In this document: one piece after another, positions 6,654 through 16,219 of the stretch
Position numbering within the stretch: the first letter of the stretch is position 1
How the letters are laid out: every line of letters starts with the position of its first letter
IMG/VR virus record: IMGVR_UViG_3300025127_000184
Span: 1 to 28,962 of that record
DNA from: a virus
Length of the DNA stretch: 28,962 nucleotides
Strand: one strand, 5' to 3'
Program-made: the position numbers and the translations under genes
The notes under the pieces: model-generated
Database searches by the model: none
What the model was told of the DNA's origin: nothing
What the model saw: only the letters and a program-made list of their open reading frames with translations

Positions 6654-8452
6654 TGGCAGAGACAACAACCACAACTCAGATTGTCCGCGAAGCGCCAGAA
6701 ATTGAGGCGTACAAGTCTGGTATTTACTCCGACGCTTTAAACTACGTTCGACGTCTGCAAGAGTCAGGCATCGCACCGCCTACGCAAGCTGTTGCAGGCA
6801 TGACCGCTGACCAGATAGCGGCGGGCAACATCATTCGAACAGGTATCGGTGGCTACGAGCCTTTTCTGCAAGGTGCTCTACAATCGACACAAGCCGGTCA
6901 AGACGTCATCACAGGTGGTGCGTTGCCCGGTATACAGGCGGCTTTACTTGCACAACAAGGCGGACTTGGCACCTTACGAGATGCCCAGACCCTCGCAGCA
7001 GATACGCGTGCAGAGCCATACAGCTTTCGCGATCAGGCCATACAAGGGCTTTCTAGGGCTGCTAGTGACATTACCGGCGCGGCTGCTGGCGTGCCTTTAC
7101 AAGTACAAGCGGCACAGCGTGGACTTTCTGCTGCTGATGTAGCTGCTCAACGCGCTGCAAGCGACACCGCAACACGCTTAGGACTTGGTGCTGAACAGGG
7201 CAGGCAACTGGCTGCCGATGTAGGCATCGGGGCTCTTGGCACAGCCGGTGCGCTGGGTGGACAACTCGGGGCTGCTACCAGAGGTGGCTTACGAACCGCC
7301 GCTCAAGGACAACGGGGTTTACTGCAGTCAAGACAAGATATTGGTGGCATCAGAGGCGGACTTACCGACGCTGGCGCACAATTCGATCCCAGCGGTATAG
7401 CGGCGTTTATGGACCCGTACACACAGCAGGTAGTAGAGGCTGCTCGACAAGAGTCTTTGCGTACCGGTGAACTACAAAAACAACAGGCTCGGGCACAGCA
7501 AGTCGCTGCCGGTGCCTTCGGCGGTTCCAGAGGTGCGGTACAAGCGGCAGAGATCGATCGAGCTATCAACGACCAGATTGCCAGACAAACTGCAGGACTC
7601 TTGAGCCAAGGCTACGGACAAGCACTACAAGCGTCACAACAAGCCTTCGAAGCAGGGAAAGGACGTGAACTACAAGCGGCTGGTCTTGGTGGTCAGTTAG
7701 CGCAGTCCGAAGCCGGGCTCTCGGCCCAAGGCGCACAGTTAGGCATGTCTGCGCAACAACAGGCGGCTGCGAACGCACAGGCACAAGCACAAGCGGCACA
7801 GGCTGCTCAACAGCTACGCGGTTCGGTTGGTCTGCAAGCAGGTCAAATGGGGCAGCAGGCTGCGCTACAAGGCGGTCAGCTTGGACTATCTGCCGCAGAA
7901 ATAGCTCAACGTGGCGCTCTACAGGGCGGTCAATTAGGCATGCAAGGGCAACAGTCATTGGCTTCGATGGCGGGTCAAAGGGCCGATCTGGCACGTGCAG
8001 GTGGCCAGCTAGGCTTGCAGTTCGGTCAACTAGGTCAAGCCGACGTGTCACAACTCGCGGCTCTTGCAGGCCAACAGCAACAAGCGGCACAAGGCATAGG
8101 CGCACTAGCAGGTCAAGCCGGTCAGTTAGGCGGACGTCTGGCTTCTATGGGTCAAATCCAAGCAAGTCTGGGACAGCAAGGGCAACAGCAGCGCGCGGCA
8201 GACGTGTCTCAGTTGATGGGCTTTGGTGGAACACAACAACAGCAGGCGCAAAACATATTGAACGCGCAGTTTGCGGCAGAACGTCAAGCGTATGACGAGC
8301 CGTTCAGACAGCTAGGTTTCTTGGGCGACATGACGAAAGCGTTGCCATCATCACAAAGTGCGGTGTTCCAACAATCGGCGCCTAGTCCGGGTTTTGCCCA
8401 AACGGTCGCTGGGTTAGGTGTGGGTGCTGCTGGTTTATCGAGGGCGTTCTAA
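6653..8452 (+). CDS. Ala/Gly/Gln-rich internal virion protein (599 residues)
   Basis: A virion protein of extreme composition, dominated by Ala, Gly, Gln and Leu. Residues of about 245-300 carry the recognisable Phe-Met-Asp-Pro-Tyr-Thr-Gln-Gln-Val-Val and Ala-Phe-Gly-Gly-Ser-Arg-Gly motifs common in uncultured marine podovirus structural proteins. From about residue 340 to 540 it is a degenerate repeat built on Gly-Gly-Gln-Leu-Gly, predicted to be long helices. It has no membrane segment and no catalytic motif. TAATG overlaps on both sides bind it to its neighbours, and I infer a DNA-ejection or inner-core role. Confidence 0.6.
   Translation: MAETTTTTQIVREAPEIEAYKSGIYSDALNYVRRLQESGIAPPTQAVAGMTADQIAAGNIIRTGIGGYEPFLQGALQSTQAGQDVITGGALPGIQAALLAQQGGLGTLRDAQTLAADTRAEPYSFRDQAIQGLSRAASDITGAAAGVPLQVQAAQRGLSAADVAAQRAASDTATRLGLGAEQGRQLAADVGIGALGTAGALGGQLGAATRGGLRTAAQGQRGLLQSRQDIGGIRGGLTDAGAQFDPSGIAAFMDPYTQQVVEAARQESLRTGELQKQQARAQQVAAGAFGGSRGAVQAAEIDRAINDQIARQTAGLLSQGYGQALQASQQAFEAGKGRELQAAGLGGQLAQSEAGLSAQGAQLGMSAQQQAAANAQAQAQAAQAAQQLRGSVGLQAGQMGQQAALQGGQLGLSAAEIAQRGALQGGQLGMQGQQSLASMAGQRADLARAGGQLGLQFGQLGQADVSQLAALAGQQQQAAQGIGALAGQAGQLGGRLASMGQIQASLGQQGQQQRAADVSQLMGFGGTQQQQAQNILNAQFAAERQAYDEPFRQLGFLGDMTKALPSSQSAVFQQSAPSPGFAQTVAGLGVGAAGLSRAF
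7673..8273 (+). repeat. degenerate protein-level repeat (Gly-Gly-Gln-Leu-Gly units)
   Basis: Within the 599-residue virion gene, short units such as Leu-Gln-Gly-Gly-Gln-Leu-Gly-Leu, Leu-Gln-Gly-Gly-Gln-Leu-Gly-Met and Ala-Gly-Gly-Gln-Leu-Gly-Leu recur. The DNA repeats forms of CAAGGCGGTCAG with synonymous changes, so the repeat is old and kept at protein level. A long minus-strand open frame across it is a by-product of the biased codons. Confidence 0.6.
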
Positions 8453-10902
8453 TGGCTGTTACAGATAGACCTTTGTTTCGTGCAAATGGTGGCCCTGCAA
8501 GCGGCGGGCGCTCCGAAGCAGAAATACGCTCAGAAATACGTGAGCTTGATCAATTGGTCAAAAACGAGGTTATTTCGCAAGCACGGGCGGATCACGACAT
8601 GAAGCTGCTTGTACGAGAACTGCAACAAGCACCGCTAATGATGATGGACTCAGTAGAAAAAAATAAAGACGGTCTAGGTGGTCTAGGTGGTCTTTTTAAG
8701 ATAGGCGCTAAAGGGCGGAAGGAAAAATATAAAGGCGCCCTGATGCAAGATTTAATAAACCAACAAGCAGTTTCACGCGCCGAGGGCGGTCCTGCAAACG
8801 GTTTTCCTGATTTGAGTGGTGACGGCAAGATCACACAAAAAGACATCTTGATGGGCCGTGGCGTGATCGCCAAGCAAGAAGGCGGACCGATCATGCCGCA
8901 AGAGGCTGCTGGACAGGTGCAGATGGCATCTGAGGCCGAAGGTCAACAGGTCGGTTTAGACTACGTTGCAAAGACCTTGGGCGGTATCGACCAAGCAGAA
9001 GACGTTGAAAGCATGATCAACGCCATACGTGGCAACGACATGCCTATCGAAGCACGGCGCACGGAACTGGCTGGGTTTGTAGGTCAGGACGACGCTATGG
9101 CAACGCCTGAGTCTGTTCTTGCGATGGTGCAACCTACGATCATGTTGTCAGAAGAAGGCGCCATGAACAGTGGTATAGGCGATCTGATGCAGGGTATGAC
9201 CTCAGACATCGATATGGCGACCGAAGCTGGAGCGCCCACGGACATGGGCCAAGGGGTTGGTCAGTTGATGATGGCCGGTGCGCCAATGGACGCGGCGCCA
9301 CAGCAGTTCGCCAACGGTGGTGCGGTACAACCGGTGTATATGAACAGCGGGACCGATCCGTCCATGATGCAGCTTTTCCAGACAGCTTTGGGTAATGTTG
9401 AAAATCCAACGGCTCCTACTCGGACTACTGTGGATTTAGAGTCAGCGTATGCTGACTATCTCCCTTTTTTTCAAAACATCGCACAAGTAAATGAAGAAGA
9501 CCGAGAGAAAGATCGCGCATTAGCTTTAGCTAAAGCAGGATTTCAATTTGCTTCCGGACGAGATTCGGCAGGTAAAAACATTGCCGGGTCTTCCATGCTG
9601 TCTCAATTAGGCACTGTCGGGCAGGACTACGTTGAAGATGTCGCAAAACTTCGTACAGATGCACGCACACAGGATCGTGCTGTGCGAACACTCGCGGCAC
9701 AAAGTGCGATCGAAAAGCAACAAGCGGCCACAGCAGCACAAGCGGCTCTAGATTTGCAAACTTTGAAAGGTCAACAGGCTTTACAAGAAAAAAACGTAGG
9801 CTTGCTTGGGGACATGATTAAGCAGGCTCAAATCAACAATAAAGTTGAAGTTAGAACAATCAAACAACCTGACGGGACCGAAGCCATTGGCGTTTATAAC
9901 CCCGCAAACAACAGCTTCAAATTGGTCAGCGACCCAACGGCGGCTAGTCAATACATGATGAGCTTGGATTCTGATGGATCGATGAGGGCCGGACTTTCTA
10001 GAAATCTAATTGGATTTGCAGACGGCACCCTCGACGGTTTGGATGATGGTGGACGAGCCAAAGCGGACGTGTTCACAGCGATCAGCACCTTATACGCTCC
10101 AAAGAGCGGCGCGGAAAAAGGCACCGTGAACCCCATGCCGTTAACTGTCGCCAAAGCTATCGTTGACAGAAAGAAAGCTGGTTTAGAACTGAACCTTAAT
10201 GGAAAAATCATCGACGAAGCTGAATACTTGATGGGTAACACGGGTGCAGCTTTAGAGCAACGGATGAAAGACATCCAAACAGAGGGCGCTCAAACTCAAA
10301 AAGACATACGAGCATACGTGCCTGCAGGTGCTGACATGGAAGCAAGTTTCGGGGCTATGAGTGGTTTGAAGAGATCTTTACGATTTATAAATGACCAAGT
10401 CAAAGACATTACCGAAGGTCTTGTCGGCATGGATTTCAGCGGTGACGATACGTCTAATGTTGTTAAATCGGACACTTATCTGACGACTTTGCAGGGCGAG
10501 ACTCTCAAGCTGCGTTTTGCAGACTTCGGCAGTGCCCCCAGAATCAAGAGTATTGTTGATGCCATTCAAGCCGAAGTTGCCGGTATTCTTCCGGGTGCCG
10601 GACGCACTGACGACAAAGTTTTAAGCACTGCTAAGGCCTTGCGAAACAGGCTTTCAGTGATGCAAGCGGAACTACAAGGCGTTTTGGCCTCTCGCAACAG
10701 CACAAACAAAGAAATCAAGCAAGCTCAAAGTTTGCTGAAATACGACATGCCCGTCCTTTTGGAAAGTTATGACAACCTCATAAATAGCCTATCGGCCACC
10801 GTCGAAGGCGCGCGTGACCAACGTGTTCCAAAGCTTACGGCGCCCGGCAGGGTTAGCGAAGACGCAGAGGACTTTCAAAAGATACTGCAGGGTCCAGAAT
10901 AA
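8452..10902 (+). CDS. putative internal virion protein with EF-hand-like loop (816 residues)
   Basis: The N-terminal third carries repeated Gly-Gly short motifs: Asn-Gly-Gly-Pro near residue 12, Glu-Gly-Gly-Pro twice, then Ala-Asn-Gly-Gly-Ala near residue 282. Residues 120-131 form an EF-hand or dockerin-like loop (Asp-Leu-Ser-Gly-Asp-Gly-Lys-Ile-Thr), with Ser in place of one Asp ligand. The section to about 290 is Met/Ala-rich and disordered-looking, and the rest is long alpha-helix with an Ala/Gln coiled-coil stretch at about 400-460. No enzymatic motif is seen. Gene order and size put it with the internal virion proteins. The start and stop are both TAATG overlaps. Confidence 0.58.
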   Translation: MAVTDRPLFRANGGPASGGRSEAEIRSEIRELDQLVKNEVISQARADHDMKLLVRELQQAPLMMMDSVEKNKDGLGGLGGLFKIGAKGRKEKYKGALMQDLINQQAVSRAEGGPANGFPDLSGDGKITQKDILMGRGVIAKQEGGPIMPQEAAGQVQMASEAEGQQVGLDYVAKTLGGIDQAEDVESMINAIRGNDMPIEARRTELAGFVGQDDAMATPESVLAMVQPTIMLSEEGAMNSGIGDLMQGMTSDIDMATEAGAPTDMGQGVGQLMMAGAPMDAAPQQFANGGAVQPVYMNSGTDPSMMQLFQTALGNVENPTAPTRTTVDLESAYADYLPFFQNIAQVNEEDREKDRALALAKAGFQFASGRDSAGKNIAGSSMLSQLGTVGQDYVEDVAKLRTDARTQDRAVRTLAAQSAIEKQQAATAAQAALDLQTLKGQQALQEKNVGLLGDMIKQAQINNKVEVRTIKQPDGTEAIGVYNPANNSFKLVSDPTAASQYMMSLDSDGSMRAGLSRNLIGFADGTLDGLDDGGRAKADVFTAISTLYAPKSGAEKGTVNPMPLTVAKAIVDRKKAGLELNLNGKIIDEAEYLMGNTGAALEQRMKDIQTEGAQTQKDIRAYVPAGADMEASFGAMSGLKRSLRFINDQVKDITEGLVGMDFSGDDTSNVVKSDTYLTTLQGETLKLRFADFGSAPRIKSIVDAIQAEVAGILPGAGRTDDKVLSTAKALRNRLSVMQAELQGVLASRNSTNKEIKQAQSLLKYDMPVLLESYDNLINSLSATVEGARDQRVPKLTAPGRVSEDAEDFQKILQGPE

Positions 10903-13900
10903 TGGCTGAAAACCCTCTAGATCCAGTACAACCTGAAATGACGCCTGTCGGCGCGCCAGATATCCCGACGCGTCCCGTTCTTACTTTTGGTGATCATTTC
11001 GTGCCTATGTTACGACGCGGTAAAGGCTTGTCTGCAGCGGTTGAGGGCATTGTGTCCGTGATGGACGGACCCGGTGTGTACGAAGATCTGCGTAACAATG
11101 CCGGTATGAACGACCTAGAAATTATACAAAGGCACGTTCAACTACCAAAAGTGGACGTGCCCATAGAAAGTTTGCGGGCAGAGGGTTTATCAAAAGACGA
11201 CATCATCGATAGCTTTCTTACCGACTTGTATCTAGACCTTGACGATGACTTATTGAAGGCGGGCATTTCCAAAGACGAGTTCTTTGCAACCTTTGTTAAA
11301 GGACGTGAGCTCACACCGGTTGAGGCACGATTGGAAGGCACGGGTCGAGGTTTGGTTCTTGGCACAGGTGCGACGGCAGGCGGGTTGACAGGCGCAGCTA
11401 TTATGGCGCAGACAGGCAATCCTTATCTTACTGCTTTCGGTGGTCTAATCGGCCTTGGTGTCGGGGTGGTCGGCGCCCAAGAAGTAGAGGAAGTTTTGTT
11501 TCCCACCGATCCTGTCCTCAATGACGAAGCTTTGGCAACGATTGAGGCTTACAAAGTTTTAGGCGAAGGCGCGACAGGCATGTTTGCGCCTGCTGTGGGG
11601 CGTCGAGTCGCAAAAGCTGCTGTAAAAGCAGCGCAACCTACGCTGGGTGATCAAGCAGGATTTCTAAACCGTCTTGGTCGAGCAATTATGACTCGACCGT
11701 ACAATCAGAAACCTAACCCGCTTTATGGCATGGAGGGCGTTAGCGACGTCATTAGCTCGCAAAAGTTTTTGCCCGTGGATGAACCCGCTCTGTTTAAGAT
11801 GTTTCAAAGCTATAACAGGTCGCCTAGACAAACGCTTATGCAAGAAAGTCTGGGCGTGGCTGGGGCGTCGGTCGGTGCCAACATTGCAATGCGCGGTGAC
11901 CCCAACGATCCTTTCGGACGCGTCGCTGGAGAAGTTGGTGGCGGTATGCTTACTCAATATCTTTTGGGACCTTTGCGATTTGCGCCATACATCGCTGCTG
12001 CGAAGGAAACCTTAAACCAAGATTTGATGAAGCTTGCCGAGGACACCACGGCTACTGGTGCCGAGAGCCGCGTCGCATTTGCCTTGGTTCAATTGCTCCA
12101 AGAACGTGGTGAAGATCCGCAAGCTTTGCTAGAGGGCTTACGTGACCCATCGTTTCGAAACATTTTAGGCGAGGCTGTTGAAGGCTACGGGCAAGACGCC
12201 ACACGGCCCTTGCTTCAAGCACAGCCCGGTTTAGATGCCCCAACCTCGCGTGCAATTACCAACAGTGTGACTTTGGAGTTGTTGGAAGCGAAGCTGCGTC
12301 AAACCAGCAGAGGCACCGCTGGAGACAACTTTGACGTGCGCATGCAAAACGCTTTTGACGGTCAGTTAGAAGCTATTGATAACTTGATTGTAGCGTTAAC
12401 GGTAACGGGCAAAGATAACCCGGCTGCCGTACAACTTGCAGCAGGATTGCGCAAAGAATACTTCGAAGATGTGGTGTCAAAACGATTTACAAACGCACTC
12501 GCACGCGTCGATCGAACTGTTCAAAACATCAACCCCAACAGTGCGGACGCCAGAGTTGAAGCCAGTAAAAAGGTAGATGAAATCTTGCAAAGAGCTTTTG
12601 CTGACGTGCGAGCTCAAGAAAACGAATTGTATAAAGACATCCCTCAAAACATTAGGGTTGGCACCGATAATCTTGTTGCGATGGTCGATCAATACAAAGA
12701 CGATTTGAGCATTGAGCAGTTTGAAAAAGAGTTCCCCGATCTAGCTCGCAAAGTAGCTAAACGATTCAGCAGACAAGAAGATGAAACAGACGAGTTAGGT
12801 GACGCACTTTTCCCGACCGGAGACGTACGAGATACGGCAGCGACTGTTGCAGAAACAGCAGACGTTGAAGAGGAAATAATTACCTTCGGAGAAATGGACC
12901 GTTTACGACGTTCTTTCCTTGCACAAGCAAGAGCAGCGGCCAGCGGCGAAGCTCCGAATCCGGAACAAGCGCGTGTTTTTGGTGATATTGCTGAATCGAT
13001 CCGAGTGGACATGGAAGATTTGCCGAAACTAACAGAGTTCAACGGTGCAGATATGGCGACGGACACCGTGCTGGCTTTAGGAAAAGCCAAGGCCTACGGC
13101 AAAGCTATGCGCGACGTTTTCCGACGCGCTTTTCCAAACGTCGCTTTACGTGACAAGCGCAGTGGTGAAGATTTTGTCGTGCCCGAGCTTTTGTACAAAA
13201 AGGTCATACAGGGCGGTGATGACGAGACTCGCTTGCGCATGGACCAAATGAAAGACGCGGTGACGTTTTTGGCGACACAGTTGACTCCCGAGGCACCTTT
13301 TGATTTGGCGCAATCGGCCATTCGTTTAAACGATCTTTCTGACGCAAACGAAATAATCATGCGCTCTGTTGCCAATTCCAAGATTGTCAAAGAGGGGCGG
13401 ATCGATCAGGCGGCTTTAGATCGTTTTGTTCGTGACAACGAACGAACTTTGGATTTGTTACCGGCTTTGAAGGCGGACCTTTCAAACGCAGCTACCGCAG
13501 AAACCTTGTTACGAAGGGCGCAAGACCGGGCCGACACTAATTTCTTTGAAAACCGTTTTGAGACAGAAGAGATCTTTGACCGGCTTACTGGCGAAACGCC
13601 ATCAACGGCGATAAACCTTGCGTTGTCGTCACCCAAACAAGCAACTCGTAACATTCTTGAGTTGGTAGATAAAGTCAGGGCGGACGCCGCAAGAACTGGT
13701 CGCGTGTCTGTCGAAGAAGTAAACCGACAGTTGCGAGACATGTTTTTTATCAACGCAAACGCCAAAGCTGGCGGCAGGACAACAGCAATAGGTGATAGCG
13801 GGTCTGCGCCCGTGGAACGGGTTGCACCTAATTTTGGTGACATGCGAGCGTATTTCTTTGAATCCACGGCAGAGTCGCCTTCTTTGATGAATACGCTGGT

Positions 13901-14675
13901 CAAAGCGGATTTGTTCACAGAAGCCGAAAAGGTGCGTTTAAATAAGGTGCTCAAGGCTGCAGAGGCCGCACAGAAAAGGCTTACGGAGGGTGCGGATCTA
14001 GTAGAAGACTTAGAAACACCCGGCGACTTGTTGACGGGGTTACTTGTGAAATCTACAGGTGCCAGCTTAGGTACTAGAATGGCAGGACTTTTACCCGGTG
14101 GGCAGTCTACTTTGATCGCTGCTTCTGGCGGTTCGCGCGCCGCACAAAAGTTGATGGAAGCCATACCGGTTACGACTACCAATGAAATATTGGAAAAGGC
14201 TATTGAAGACCCCGATTTTCTTGCGTTGTTGCTTCAAAAGGGTCTGCTGGTCGAGCCCAAGGGTGGCTTCTCTCCAAAACAATTGGCTAAAAACCTTTTG
14301 AATGTTCGCAAAATCAACGTGTACCTCAAAAACGCTTTGGGCATCACCGGCACGGAAATGCTCGGTGCAGAAGAACTGACAGACGAAGAACGCACGGCAA
14401 TGAATCGTTTTGAAGAAAGTCCTTTTGGTACGTTGCGTCCAAGACAATTGACACCTATCGGTAGGCCAGACAGCCGTGCAATCATGCCAAGACGGCAAAC
14501 GGCTCCGACGCCAGCGCCACCGCCCGCACCGCCAATAGCGCCACCGGCACAAGCTGCATTGACACCGCCATCTACTGACAGACAACGGTACGCGGCTCTT
14601 TATCCGAATGACCCCGTCTCTGCATTGATCGATGTGCAGGGTATAGGGGCTTTGCCCCAAGCCCCTCGGGTCTAG
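10902..14675 (+). CDS. large internal virion protein (1257 residues)
   Basis: The longest gene in the window and last of the rightward virion cluster. Its size and position recall T7 gp16-type ejection proteins, but no lytic transglycosylase motif is evident. A Gly/Ala-rich hydrophobic region at about residues 145-185 could insert into a membrane. Most of the rest is charged alpha-helix with many Asp/Glu-Lys/Arg pairs. The last 60 residues are a Pro/Ala-rich tail after a Gln-Thr-Ala-Pro-Thr segment. It starts in a TAATG overlap. The TAG stop at 14673-14675 lies in a CTAG palindrome that also gives the stop of the opposing helicase gene. Confidence 0.6.
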   Translation: MAENPLDPVQPEMTPVGAPDIPTRPVLTFGDHFVPMLRRGKGLSAAVEGIVSVMDGPGVYEDLRNNAGMNDLEIIQRHVQLPKVDVPIESLRAEGLSKDDIIDSFLTDLYLDLDDDLLKAGISKDEFFATFVKGRELTPVEARLEGTGRGLVLGTGATAGGLTGAAIMAQTGNPYLTAFGGLIGLGVGVVGAQEVEEVLFPTDPVLNDEALATIEAYKVLGEGATGMFAPAVGRRVAKAAVKAAQPTLGDQAGFLNRLGRAIMTRPYNQKPNPLYGMEGVSDVISSQKFLPVDEPALFKMFQSYNRSPRQTLMQESLGVAGASVGANIAMRGDPNDPFGRVAGEVGGGMLTQYLLGPLRFAPYIAAAKETLNQDLMKLAEDTTATGAESRVAFALVQLLQERGEDPQALLEGLRDPSFRNILGEAVEGYGQDATRPLLQAQPGLDAPTSRAITNSVTLELLEAKLRQTSRGTAGDNFDVRMQNAFDGQLEAIDNLIVALTVTGKDNPAAVQLAAGLRKEYFEDVVSKRFTNALARVDRTVQNINPNSADARVEASKKVDEILQRAFADVRAQENELYKDIPQNIRVGTDNLVAMVDQYKDDLSIEQFEKEFPDLARKVAKRFSRQEDETDELGDALFPTGDVRDTAATVAETADVEEEIITFGEMDRLRRSFLAQARAAASGEAPNPEQARVFGDIAESIRVDMEDLPKLTEFNGADMATDTVLALGKAKAYGKAMRDVFRRAFPNVALRDKRSGEDFVVPELLYKKVIQGGDDETRLRMDQMKDAVTFLATQLTPEAPFDLAQSAIRLNDLSDANEIIMRSVANSKIVKEGRIDQAALDRFVRDNERTLDLLPALKADLSNAATAETLLRRAQDRADTNFFENRFETEEIFDRLTGETPSTAINLALSSPKQATRNILELVDKVRADAARTGRVSVEEVNRQLRDMFFINANAKAGGRTTAIGDSGSAPVERVAPNFGDMRAYFFESTAESPSLMNTLVKADLFTEAEKVRLNKVLKAAEAAQKRLTEGADLVEDLETPGDLLTGLLVKSTGASLGTRMAGLLPGGQSTLIAASGGSRAAQKLMEAIPVTTTNEILEKAIEDPDFLALLLQKGLLVEPKGGFSPKQLAKNLLNVRKINVYLKNALGITGTEMLGAEELTDEERTAMNRFEESPFGTLRPRQLTPIGRPDSRAIMPRRQTAPTPAPPPAPPIAPPAQAALTPPSTDRQRYAALYPNDPVSALIDVQGIGALPQAPRV
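14645..14666. other. 8-bp hairpin at the convergent gene junction
   Basis: AGGGGCTT (14645-14652) and AAGCCCCT (14659-14666) are perfect complements around a six-base loop, inside the last codons of the 1257-residue gene and just before the shared CTAG stop. There is no T run on either side, so it is not a standard intrinsic terminator. It could slow polymerases or protect mRNA 3' ends. Confidence 0.5.
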
Positions 14676-16117
14676 ATAAGCCAGCTACGCGCTTCTTCGC
14701 CCAGCACTTGTTGAGCGAGGTTTATCTTTCCCTTTAACGCTTGAATGATCTTTTCGTCTACAGTCTTGGGACTGACCAGATCCACGTACAGCACGTGATG
14801 CTCTTGCCCGATCCGGTGTGCGCGGTCTTCTGACTGCAGCCGTATCTCAAGGTCGTACGAGTTGTTGTAGTACAGCACGTTGGTCGCAGCCGTCAACGTC
14901 AGTCCATAGCCCCCGGTGCGTGGATTAGCGACAAAGAAACGCGCTTCACTGTCAGGCTCTTGAAAGTTAGCCACAATGTCGGCTCGCTCTTCAGCAGGCG
15001 TGGCACCATAGAAAGTGACCACGGAACTTGGTCCATAGGTGTCTTTCAGCGTTTGTTCTATCGCTTGTATGTCATAGACATACGACGCCCAGATAATGAC
15101 CTTACCCATCATCTCGCTGATTACTTCAAGCATCTCGTTCATACGATTACTTGGCAAAGCCTGTATCTCACCGTCGTCGGTGCGTAGGTGACCACAGCAG
15201 ATTTCTTGCAGGCGCATAATCTGTGTCAGCACGCTTTGGGTTGTGGATAACTCACCTTGATCAAGCATCGCCAGTGCGTATTGACGCATTTGTGCGTAAG
15301 CGTCTTTTTGTTCTTTGGTCAGTTCGACCGATCGCTGCGTGTATATTTTGTCTGGCAAGTCGAGGCAGTCTTCTTTCAGCACACGGTGACTGAATCGTTC
15401 AAGCCGTTCGTTGAGCTCATCTAGGTTTCGGTAGCCGACAATCTGTTGAAAGCTGCGAGCACCAAACTTACGCTGCTGCAATTGGGCATAGCGGCCTTGA
15501 AAGGCGTAGTAGCTGTCGAAGCCAAGGGCTTTTGAGCCTAAGAAACCACACTGTGAAAACAGATCCATAGGGTTCTTTGTGATAGGAGATCCCGTAAGAA
15601 TGCGGCGATACTTGGCTTTCTTGCCTAACGCGATAATGTTTTTGGTGCGTTGGGCTGCTCTGTTCTTGATTGACGTGCTTTCGTCTACGACCACAAAGCT
15701 ATCCGGGTTGTAATCCAAAAACTTACTGGCCACGTCTTTGCCTTTCTTGGTAGACAGGGCTTCTGTGTTCATCACAAAGATTCTTAGGATGCCCGAGGCT
15801 TTGCGCACGGCCACGTCTCGCAGTTCTGCTTTGAACTTCTGTGTCACATTAGGCTGCCAGAGCACGACCTTACGTTCTATACGGTCAGGTAGGTGCTGTG
15901 GTATTTCTTTATTAACCCAGTTTGCGTACACGCCCTTTGGTGCTATCACCAACGCTGCCTCGACGCGTCCGGCTTCATACAGCGCGGCTAGTGTGTCGAT
16001 CGCGACCTTTGTTTTACCTGTACCCATCTCCATGAAAAGGGCATAGGCGTTGCGTTCCCACGACTTGTCGAAGGCAACTTTTTGGTGTTCGTAAGGCTCA
16101 GTTTTAAATTCGTACAT
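14672..16117 (-). CDS. SNF2/DEAD-like superfamily 2 helicase-ATPase
   Basis: A 481-residue helicase on the minus strand. The order is a Tyr-Glu-His-Gln Q-motif near residue 12, Walker A Met-Gly-Thr-Gly-Lys-Thr at 31-36, motif II Val-Val-Asp-Glu-Ser-Thr-Ser-Ile-Lys-Asn near 140, motif III Leu-Thr-Gly-Ser-Pro-Ile near 170, motif V Thr-Gly-Gly-Tyr-Gly-Leu-Thr-Leu, and motif VI Glu-Asp-Arg-Ala-His-Arg-Ile-Gly-Gln near 430. The last motif is diagnostic for SNF2-type enzymes, which couple ATP hydrolysis to translocation on double-stranded DNA. Phage members are placed among replication and recombination genes. It diverges from the rightward replication operon and converges with the virion genes with no spacer. 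The ATG at 16117 has only a weak ribosome site. Confidence 0.93.
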   Translation of the reverse strand: MYEFKTEPYEHQKVAFDKSWERNAYALFMEMGTGKTKVAIDTLAALYEAGRVEAALVIAPKGVYANWVNKEIPQHLPDRIERKVVLWQPNVTQKFKAELRDVAVRKASGILRIFVMNTEALSTKKGKDVASKFLDYNPDSFVVVDESTSIKNRAAQRTKNIIALGKKAKYRRILTGSPITKNPMDLFSQCGFLGSKALGFDSYYAFQGRYAQLQQRKFGARSFQQIVGYRNLDELNERLERFSHRVLKEDCLDLPDKIYTQRSVELTKEQKDAYAQMRQYALAMLDQGELSTTQSVLTQIMRLQEICCGHLRTDDGEIQALPSNRMNEMLEVISEMMGKVIIWASYVYDIQAIEQTLKDTYGPSSVVTFYGATPAEERADIVANFQEPDSEARFFVANPRTGGYGLTLTAATNVLYYNNSYDLEIRLQSEDRAHRIGQEHHVLYVDLVSPKTVDEKIIQALKGKINLAQQVLGEEARSWLI

Positions 16118-16132
16118 TTGGTTTCTTTTTCG

Positions 16133-16154
16133 TTGACATAAGGGACAATATAAG
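16133..16154 (+). promoter_or_regulatory. putative promoter or control element before the replication operon
   Basis: The 102-base gap between the divergent helicase and the replication operon holds a perfect TTGACA (16133-16138) and TATAAG (16149-16154). They are only ten bases apart, too close for an ordinary sigma-70 promoter. The rest of the gap is A/T-rich with no coding frame, and ends in a GAGGAC ribosome site before ATG 16220. The same unusual spacing recurs at other transcription starts in this window. Confidence 0.4.
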
Positions 16155-16219
16155 ATTACCCTGCGTTTGGGAAGTGTCGAAAGGCGCTTATTTAACTAAA
16201 AACGACCGAGGACAACGAC

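Noticed and set aside
7566-8105. Minus-strand open frame of 179 codons
   Set aside because: It mirrors the Ala/Gly/Gln repeat of the virion gene; the open frame follows from biased codons, and its composition is repetitive Val/Leu/Arg/Asp.
13406-14182. Minus-strand open frame of 258 codons opposite the large virion gene
   Set aside because: Ser/Lys/Ala-rich shadow with no start signal; the sense strand is clearly coding and overlap-coupled.
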